From an uncultured Gemmatimonadota bacterium (GTDB lineage: Bacteria; Gemmatimonadota; Gemmatimonadetes; Gemmatimonadales; Gemmatimonadaceae), in NCBI GenBank assembly GCA_903906325.1, contig CAIVJV010000256.1, forward strand, positions 1-6,261: a stretch of 6,261 nt of DNA. The letters are read 5' to 3'. Below are positions 1-5,316 of the stretch, piece after piece. Both the position numbers and the translations under genes were made by a program. Under the pieces are notes generated by a model. That model made no database searches. It was not told the DNA's origin and saw only the letters and a program-made list of their open reading frames with translations. Numbering within the stretch: position 1 is the first letter of the stretch; each line of letters starts with the position of its first letter.

Positions 1-759
1 CGCCCCAAGGCGGCGGGGACGACCACCCTCCCGTCGTTCAATCCGATGATGCCGACGGAGCCGTACTGGGGAACGCTGCGTCCCTTCGGTAGGCCCACGG
101 ACGTCCGGTGTACGATCGCGCCTCCACCCGATTATTCGGAGCGACCGGGTTCTCCCTTCCATGCGATGGGGCGGACCTTTCACGACTCGGTTCGCGTGCT
201 CAGCGAGGAACAGAAGCAGATCGCCCTCTTCTGGGCTGACAATCCCGTCGCCACCGGGACGCCCGGGTTCCATTGGATCAGCGTGGTCAATCAGATGATC
301 GCGCGCCGCGCGCTCACTGCGCCGCAGGCCGCGGAGCTCTATGCGCTCACCGCGATCGCGATCCATGATGCCTTCATCGCGACCTGGGCGGAGAAGTATC
401 GCTCGATGGTGGTACGCCCGGTGGCGTATGTGCAGCGGGTGTTCGATCCGGCCTATCGCACGGTGATCCCCACGCCGCCGTTCCCTGAGTATCCGAGCGG
501 TCATTCGGTGCAGTCGGCGGCGGCGGTGCGGGTCCTGATCGAGCTCGTGGGTGACACGATCGCGTATGTGGACTCGAGTCAGGTCGATGTGGGGCAGCCG
601 GCGCGGCCCTTCGACTCGTTCTCGGCGGCCCGCGAGGAGGTGGCGTGGTCGCGTGTCTGGGCGGGCGTGCACTATCTCCCGGCCGTTCTCGACGGGATCA
701 CCCTCGGCGAGTGCATCGGCCGGCAGACCATGGCGCTCCGCACGCCGACCGGACGATGA
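1..759 (+). CDS. Vanadium-dependent haloperoxidase-like PAP2 superfamily protein, 5' truncated
   Basis: The frame is open from base 1, so the gene begins upstream. The Met codons at 46 and 49 are internal, and 252 C-terminal residues are visible. Numbering from base 1, the full active-site signature of the PAP2/vanadium haloperoxidase superfamily is present: K132-x6-R139-P140, then P165-S166-G167-H168, then S217-R218-x5-H224. Spacings fit the published consensus. In the fungal chloroperoxidase the equivalent Lys, Arg, Ser, Gly, Arg and His bind vanadate, and the PSGH His is the acid-base residue. The PPFPEYPSGHS context resembles bacterial haloperoxidase-like proteins (usually 400 residues or more) rather than small lipid phosphatases. 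Such enzymes either oxidise halides with peroxide or hydrolyse phosphate esters; the sequence does not decide between them. One oddity: four residues after H224, where Asp is usual, there is Ala228. The stop overlaps the next start (ATGA), implying coupled translation with the FG-GAP gene. Superfamily assignment is firm; haloperoxidase activity is inference. Confidence 0.88.
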   Translation, partial: RPKAAGTTTLPSFNPMMPTEPYWGTLRPFGRPTDVRCTIAPPPDYSERPGSPFHAMGRTFHDSVRVLSEEQKQIALFWADNPVATGTPGFHWISVVNQMIARRALTAPQAAELYALTAIAIHDAFIATWAEKYRSMVVRPVAYVQRVFDPAYRTVIPTPPFPEYPSGHSVQSAAAVRVLIELVGDTIAYVDSSQVDVGQPARPFDSFSAAREEVAWSRVWAGVHYLPAVLDGITLGECIGRQTMALRTPTGR

Positions 760-3700
760 ATCGAGGCCGTCATGGGGTGCTGGCACTCGCCGTCCTGGTG
801 GGGGCCGCGTGCACCGAGCGGGCGCCGACGGTCGGGGCGTGGGAGGACGGGGATGGATTCCGATGGCGCCCCCTCGATGTCCGCGATGCCGCACGCTCGG
901 CACGTGAGGCGCGGGCCGGCTTCACCGCGCTCACGCCATCGCAGACGGGGATCGTCCATGAATACGTCCTCGACGCGCAACGCGCCCTCACCAATCGTGA
1001 TCTCCTGATCGGCGCGGGGGTCGCGGTCGGGGACATCGATGGGGATGGTGCTCCCGATCTCTTCGCCGCCTCCGTGTCAGGGCGAGCGACGCTCTATCGC
1101 AATCAGGGGGGATTCCGGTTCGAGGATATCACCGAGTCGAGCGGGCTCCGCATCGATTCCCTGAGCGTCGGTGCGACCTTTGCCGATGTCGATGGCGATG
1201 GGGATCTCGATCTCGTGGTGGGGACGCGCGGTGGTCCCGTGATGCTCTGGCAGAACGATGGGGCCGGCCGGTTCACCGATGTCACCGCGACCAGTGGACT
1301 CGTGGGCGGCTATGGCGCGACCACGCTCACGATGGCCGATGTCGATCGTGATGGGGATCTCGACCTTTATGTGGCGACGTACAAGACCCGCAACGTGCTC
1401 GACGTGCATCCGCCGCAGGCGCGCGCCTTCGATCAGGTGGTGACCAAGCGCCCCGATGGCTCCTATGCGGTGAAGCCGGAATGGGCGGCGGATTATCGGA
1501 TCGAGGAGCGACCGGATCTCGGGGGGATCGTCCGGTCGCAGCGTGCGGACCCCGATCTCTTCTTCCTCAATGATGGGATGGGGCGCTTCACGCGCACGCC
1601 CATTCAGGGCCCACGCTTCCGTGACGCCGAGGGACGTCCGCTTGCGCAGGAACCCGACTTCTTCACCCTCGCCGCTCGCTTCTACGACGTGAATGGGGAT
1701 GGGGCGCCGGACCTCTACGTCTGCAACGACTTCGAGGACCCCGATCAGTTCTGGTTGAATGATGGAGCGGGAAACTTCCGTCTGGTCCCGCGTGCGGCGC
1801 TTGCGGCGACGAGCAACACCTGTATGTCGGTCGACTTCGGGGATGTCGATCGCGATGGCACCGTCGATCTCTTCACCGCGGATATGCTCGCGCCGACCCT
1901 CGCCGCACAGCAGCGGCAGATCCCGACGCACACCCCGCTCCCGAAGCCGGTGGGCGCGACCGGCGACCGTCCGCAGTGGATGCGGAACATGCTGCATGTG
2001 GGGCGCGGCGATGGCACCTGGGCGTCGGTCGGCGACGTCGCTGGGGTGGCCGCGACCGATTGGACCTGGGGCTCCAGCTTCCTCGACATCGACCTCGATG
2101 GATTCGAGGACCTGATCACGCTCAATGGACATCATTGGGATGCGCGAGACGCCGATACGTTCGACCGGATTCGCGATGCCTTTCCGCGGGTGCCGTGGAA
2201 CGAGGAGCAGAAGGAATTCCCGCGCCTCGCGATCCCGAACATCGTCTTCCGGAATCGCGGCGACCTGACCTTCGCGTCGATGCCCAAGGGGTGGGGGCTC
2301 GGGGCGACGCCCGATATCTCGCATGGGATCGCGCTGGCCGATCTCGACCTCGATGGGGATCTCGACGTGGTCGCCTCCCGCCTCGATGCCCCGACCGCCC
2401 TCTATAGGAACGATGCCACCGCCCCTCGGCTGGCGGTCCGACTCCGTGGCGAGGGTGCGAATCGGTCCGGCATCGGGGCCGTGGTGCGGGTGCGGAGTGG
2501 AGCGCTCCCCGCGCAGCAGAAGGAGATGACCGCTGGTGGGTTGTATCTGAGCGGCAGTGAGCCGCTCCTCGCATTCGCGATCGATCCAGACACCACGGCA
2601 ACCCTAGAGGTGCGATGGCCCGATGGTCGCGTCTCCATCGTGCGGGACGTCCGAGCGAATCGACTCTATGAGGTCGCGCAGTCGGGCGCAGGGCCGATCG
2701 AGGGGGCGTCGCTCACGACCTCGACGCCCACGCCGCTCTTCGCCGATGCCACCGCGATGCTCGGGGGGCATCGACACGCCGAGCAGCCGTTCGATGACTT
2801 CCGCCGGCAGCCGCTCCTCCCCGATCGCTTGAGTCAGCTGGGCCCTGGGCTCGCCTGGGTCGATGCGGATGGGGATGGCCGTGAGGATCTGATCGTGGGC
2901 GCGGGGCGTGGGGGAACGCTCACGCTGTTGCAGAATGTCGGGACGCGTTTCACGTCGCGGTCCCTCGGTGCGCCCGCCCTCGGCGACCTCACGACGATCC
3001 TCCCGTGGCCGCGGGCGGAGGGAGGGGTCGATCTCCTCGTCGGACAATCGAATTATGAGGCGGCCTCGATGGCCGAGGCGTTGGCGCGTCCGTCCCTGGT
3101 GCGATATCCGGTGCGCGGTGCCACCGCCGGCTTCTCGGTGCGCACCGGCGACACCGCGAGCGTCGGGGCGCTCGCCGCCGCGGATGTCGATGGCGATGGA
3201 TGGCTCGATCTCTTCGTCGCACCACGGGTGGTCGGAGGCGCGTGGCCGCTCCCGGCATCCTCGCATCTCCTGCGCGGTGGGCCGGGCGGGCGTCTCACCC
3301 CTGACACGGTCAATGCCGCCGTCCTCCGGACCCTCGGCCTCCTCTCGTCCGCGCTGCTCGTCGATGTCGTTGGCGATGCGCGTCCCGATCTCGTCGTCGC
3401 GGCGGAGTTCGGTCCGGTCCGGATCCTCGAGAACGTAGGTGGCCGCTTCCGCGATATGACCGGTGCGCTCGGCCTCGATGGCATCCGGAGTCGATGGCAT
3501 GGGCTCGCCGCCGGCGACTTCGACGCCGATGGGCGCCTCGATCTCGTCGTGACGAGTTGGGGACGGAACCTCCCGTGGGGCGCCTCACCTGAGCGCCCGC
3601 ATCTCCTGATCACCGGGCCCTTCGGTGAGGCGGGACCCGGGCTCCTCTTCGCACGCGCCGATTCCGTCACGGGACGCGAGATGCCCCTGGAGTCGTTCGC

Positions 3701-4481
3701 GCGGCTCGGGGCGGCGATCCCCGCGATCCGGCGCCGCTTCGCCACCCATGCGGAGTTCGCCGAGGCGTCCGCGATGGCGGTGCTCGGCCCTGACTCGGTC
3801 CGTACCGCGCGGATCGGCGCGACGACCTATGACCATCTCCTCCTGATGAACCGGGGGCGGCGGTTCGAGGCGCATCCCCTGCCGGCGATGGCGCAGTGGG
3901 CCCCCGCCCATGGGGTGGTGGTCGCCGACTTCGATGGGGATGGGCATGAGGATCTCTTCCTGTCGCAGAACCTCTTCCCGACCGAGATCGGGACGCCGCG
4001 GCTCGAGGCGGGGGTCGGGCTCATGCTGCTCGGTGATGGCGTGGGAGGCTTTCGTCCGCTCCGCATCAGCGAGTCTGGGATCGTGATCCGAGGGGACCAG
4101 CGTGGGGTCGCGGTCGCCGACTTCGATACGGATGGGCGTCCCGATCTGGCCGTCGCACAGAACGCCGGTCCGACCACTCTATGGAAGAATGTGACGGGGC
4201 GCCCAGGTCTGCGGGTACGGCTCATCGGGACCGACACCCGGAATCCCTCGTCGGTTGGGGCGCAGCTGCGTCTGGAGGGGGAGGGGTGGGTCGGCCCGGT
4301 CCGCCCAGTCACGCTGGGCGGGGGTTATTGGTCGAGCGGGTCGCTGGTGCAGGTCCTCTCGGGCGCGCCTGCCCCGCGGTCGGTCTGGGTGCGGTGGCCT
4401 TCCGGTCGAGCAGAGAGGTTCCCGGTTTCGGGTGATGTTCGGGAGGTCATGTTACGCGAAGGGTCCACGTCGCGTCCATGA
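756..4481 (+). CDS. Double FG-GAP/VCBS beta-propeller lipoprotein with two ASPIC/UnbV domains (CRTAC1-like)
   Basis: The protein has 1241 residues. The start is ATG 756, overlapping the upstream stop. It begins a lipoprotein-type signal peptide (MNRGRHGVLALAVLVGAAC, Cys19; the Gly at -3 makes the lipobox imperfect). An in-frame ATG at 645 would overlap gene 1 by 115 bases and bury the signal. Calcium-loop motifs of FG-GAP/VCBS blades (DxDxDGxxDL) begin at residues 93, 144, 195, 311, 363, 444 and 529. An ASPIC/UnbV domain follows at about 558-640 (GIGA near its start, VRWPDGR near its end). After a linker with FDDFRRQPLLP (about 679-689), which I recall as typical of long Bacteroidota relatives, a second blade set starts at 703, 810, 921, 1058 and 1122, with degenerate blades near 751 and 870. 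A second ASPIC/UnbV domain spans about 1151-1235 (VRWPSGR). The protein is probably surface-anchored and calcium-stabilised, with a binding or scaffold role. No catalytic motif was recognised and the ligand is unknown. Domain calls are strong; function is open. Confidence 0.93.
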   Translation: MNRGRHGVLALAVLVGAACTERAPTVGAWEDGDGFRWRPLDVRDAARSAREARAGFTALTPSQTGIVHEYVLDAQRALTNRDLLIGAGVAVGDIDGDGAPDLFAASVSGRATLYRNQGGFRFEDITESSGLRIDSLSVGATFADVDGDGDLDLVVGTRGGPVMLWQNDGAGRFTDVTATSGLVGGYGATTLTMADVDRDGDLDLYVATYKTRNVLDVHPPQARAFDQVVTKRPDGSYAVKPEWAADYRIEERPDLGGIVRSQRADPDLFFLNDGMGRFTRTPIQGPRFRDAEGRPLAQEPDFFTLAARFYDVNGDGAPDLYVCNDFEDPDQFWLNDGAGNFRLVPRAALAATSNTCMSVDFGDVDRDGTVDLFTADMLAPTLAAQQRQIPTHTPLPKPVGATGDRPQWMRNMLHVGRGDGTWASVGDVAGVAATDWTWGSSFLDIDLDGFEDLITLNGHHWDARDADTFDRIRDAFPRVPWNEEQKEFPRLAIPNIVFRNRGDLTFASMPKGWGLGATPDISHGIALADLDLDGDLDVVASRLDAPTALYRNDATAPRLAVRLRGEGANRSGIGAVVRVRSGALPAQQKEMTAGGLYLSGSEPLLAFAIDPDTTATLEVRWPDGRVSIVRDVRANRLYEVAQSGAGPIEGASLTTSTPTPLFADATAMLGGHRHAEQPFDDFRRQPLLPDRLSQLGPGLAWVDADGDGREDLIVGAGRGGTLTLLQNVGTRFTSRSLGAPALGDLTTILPWPRAEGGVDLLVGQSNYEAASMAEALARPSLVRYPVRGATAGFSVRTGDTASVGALAAADVDGDGWLDLFVAPRVVGGAWPLPASSHLLRGGPGGRLTPDTVNAAVLRTLGLLSSALLVDVVGDARPDLVVAAEFGPVRILENVGGRFRDMTGALGLDGIRSRWHGLAAGDFDADGRLDLVVTSWGRNLPWGASPERPHLLITGPFGEAGPGLLFARADSVTGREMPLESFARLGAAIPAIRRRFATHAEFAEASAMAVLGPDSVRTARIGATTYDHLLLMNRGRRFEAHPLPAMAQWAPAHGVVVADFDGDGHEDLFLSQNLFPTEIGTPRLEAGVGLMLLGDGVGGFRPLRISESGIVIRGDQRGVAVADFDTDGRPDLAVAQNAGPTTLWKNVTGRPGLRVRLIGTDTRNPSSVGAQLRLEGEGWVGPVRPVTLGGGYWSSGSLVQVLSGAPAPRSVWVRWPSGRAERFPVSGDVREVMLREGSTSRP
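1032..2369 (+). repeat. First FG-GAP/VCBS repeat block (seven calcium-loop motifs)
   Basis: Seven loop motifs start at bases 1032, 1185, 1338, 1686, 1842, 2085 and 2340. The first three are spaced exactly 153 bases (51 codons) apart, the size of one propeller blade. The DNA itself is similar between copies, for example around 1183-1221 and 1336-1374, where GATGTCGAT and GATGGGGATCTCGA recur. The larger gap between loops three and four holds an insert of about 65 residues. Seven loops suggest a seven-bladed propeller, as in integrin-alpha-like folds; the blade count is inference from motif count. Confidence 0.8.
2862..4148 (+). repeat. Second FG-GAP/VCBS repeat block (five clear and two degenerate motifs)
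   Basis: Clear loops start at bases 2862, 3183, 3516, 3927 and 4119. Two weakened copies lie between them. The one near 2906-3035 keeps only the GVDLLVG tail, with its Asp at 3030. The one at 3363 reads DVVGDARPDL and has lost the second acidic position. Counting these, the block again has seven units, matching the first block. A long insert of about 80-90 residues separates the loops at 3516 and 3927. The unit number rests on reading the two degenerate copies as blades. Confidence 0.7.
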
Positions 4482-4496
4482 CGTGTTACCGAGGTA

Positions 4497-4525
4497 TTGC
4501 TCGTTCTAATAGGAAGTCGTACGTT
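4497..4525 (+). promoter_or_regulatory. Weak sigma70-like promoter candidate upstream of the Big/PPC lipoprotein gene
   Basis: TTGCTC at 4497-4502 and TACGTT at 4520-4525 are separated by 17 bases, the ideal spacing. Each hexamer matches the consensus at only three positions, but these include TTG of the -35 box and the first, second and last bases of the -10 box. The stretch 4504-4526 is clearly more A/T-rich than the surrounding genes. Transcription would start near 4532, giving a leader of about 70 bases. This is a candidate by eye only; promoter consensus in this phylum is poorly known to me. Confidence 0.25.
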
Positions 4526-4551
4526 AGCCCCTCGTTACACCGTTGTGACCT

Positions 4552-4567
4552 GACAGCGTCCGCTGTC
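4552..4567. promoter_or_regulatory. Perfect 7-2-7 palindrome, possible operator or short leader hairpin
   Basis: GACAGCG and CGCTGTC are exact reverse complements separated by two bases (TC). As RNA this would form a six-pair stem with a four-base loop. It lies between the promoter candidate and the ribosome-binding site of the lipoprotein gene. No run of T follows, so it is not a standard intrinsic terminator. An operator dyad or a leader hairpin is possible; chance is not excluded. Confidence 0.3.
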
Positions 4568-4585
4568 CGGGTCGGATCGTTCACC

Positions 4586-4590
4586 AGGAG
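4586..4590 (+). promoter_or_regulatory. Ribosome-binding site that fixes the start at 4601
   Basis: AGGAG lies 10 bases before ATG 4601. It supports this start over the in-frame upstream ATG at 4478, which has no comparable site and would place about 40 non-hydrophobic residues in front of the signal peptide. Confidence 0.6.
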
Positions 4591-4600
4591 CCAGTCCCAC

Positions 4601-5272
4601 ATGAAGAATCGCCACGTCGCGAGGCTCACCGGCTTGTTGCTCGTCGCGAGCGCCCTCGGGTGCGTCACCAATGACGACTACGAGATCACCGATGTGAGCA
4701 ACAAGTTCGAGGTCGCCCCGCTCTTCCTCGGAGTCGATGAGGGGATCCCGGTGCAGATGACCGCCACCCAGGGTGGGCAAGCGGTCAGCGTCACCTGGGA
4801 GAGCTCGAACACCAATGTCGCGACGGTGAATGCGTCGGGACGGGTCTCCACCAACTGCGTGCCGGCGACGGGCGCGACCTCCTGTTTCGCGGCGATCACC
4901 GCGACCCAGTCCGGTGGGGCCAAGAAATCGGCGAGCCTGACCGTCTACAACCTCGTGGGGATCTCGCTCACGAGCGGGACCGCGGTGACGGGGATCAGTG
5001 GCAAGGTCGGCGACTACATCCTCTACCGCATCTACGTCCCGGCCGGCTCCACGAGCCTCAAGTTCGAGATGAGCGGTGGCACCGGGGACTTCGATCTCTA
5101 CATCCGCCCCGGCACCCCGCCGACCTACTCGCAGTGGACGTGCCGCCCATACGCGGCGGGCAACAACGAGACCTGCACCGTCGCCAACCCGGCGAGCGGC
5201 ACTTGGTATGCCATGCTCGATGTCTATGAGGATGGCGCGGGCGTCTCCCTGAAGGCGACGGTGACCCCGTGA
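4601..5272 (+). CDS. Small lipoprotein with a Big-type Ig domain and a PPC domain
   Basis: The product has 223 residues. The start at 4601 is chosen from the AGGAG site and because it opens directly into a signal peptide with basic residues, then LTGLLLVASALGC, with Cys21 as the likely lipidated residue. Residues about 37-115 look like a bacterial Ig-like Big_2 domain (VTWESSNTNVATVNASGRV, 63-82). Residues about 132-222 match the PPC (bacterial pre-peptidase C-terminal) beta-sandwich: DYILYRIYVPAGSTSLKFEM, then GGTGDFDLYIRPG, and SGTWYAMLDVYEDGAGVSLK near the end. Cys86/Cys95 and Cys181/Cys192 could form disulfides, one per domain. PPC domains usually sit at the end of secreted proteases and other exoenzymes, where they are linked to substrate binding or secretion. 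Here no enzyme domain is present, so an adhesive or ligand-binding surface lipoprotein is likely. It sits 44 bases upstream of the susC-type gene, suggesting co-expression. Domains are confident; the role is inferred. Confidence 0.88.
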   Translation: MKNRHVARLTGLLLVASALGCVTNDDYEITDVSNKFEVAPLFLGVDEGIPVQMTATQGGQAVSVTWESSNTNVATVNASGRVSTNCVPATGATSCFAAITATQSGGAKKSASLTVYNLVGISLTSGTAVTGISGKVGDYILYRIYVPAGSTSLKFEMSGGTGDFDLYIRPGTPPTYSQWTCRPYAAGNNETCTVANPASGTWYAMLDVYEDGAGVSLKATVTP

Positions 5273-5306
5273 GCGCCTCGACCATGACTTCCGAAATCTC
5301 CACCCC

Positions 5307-5310
5307 GAGG
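5307..5310 (+). promoter_or_regulatory. Ribosome-binding site for the SusC-type gene
   Basis: GAGG lies six bases before ATG 5317. Two other in-frame starts exist upstream, GTG 5269 (overlapping the previous stop) and ATG 5284, but neither has a visible ribosome-binding site, so this site decides for 5317. Confidence 0.5.
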
Positions 5311-5316
5311 TCCCTC

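Noticed and set aside
46..51. ATG codons as the start of the PAP2-type gene
   Set aside because: The frame is open to base 1, there is no ribosome-binding site before them, and the family has a longer N-terminal part, so the gene continues off the window.
645..755. Earlier in-frame ATG for the propeller gene
   Set aside because: It would overlap the conserved C-terminal active-site region of gene 1 by 115 bases and put 37 Arg-rich residues before the lipoprotein signal. The ATGA start at 756 is better.
1077..2324. Minus-strand open frame of 415 codons
   Set aside because: It is the mirror of the propeller gene: its Ile/Asp-rich segments are the complement of repeated GAT-rich calcium loops. 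It has no recognisable domain, and the + strand protein is unmistakable.
1976..2407. Plus-strand open frame of 143 codons inside the propeller gene
   Set aside because: It is an out-of-frame shadow within FG-GAP blades, Arg-rich and with no domain or ribosome-binding site.
2604..3500. Minus-strand open frame of 298 codons
   Set aside because: Same cause: high G+C and GAT-rich repeats on the + strand leave the antisense frame free of stops. The product is Arg/Glu-rich and low in complexity.
1032..4148. DNA-level tandem repeats or a CRISPR-like array
   Set aside because: The recurring GAT-rich motifs are spaced as protein blades, diverge in sequence and lie in a continuous reading frame, so they are coding repeats.
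4552..4575. Intrinsic terminator after the propeller gene
   Set aside because: The palindrome has only a short stem and is followed by a G/C-rich stretch rather than a T run.
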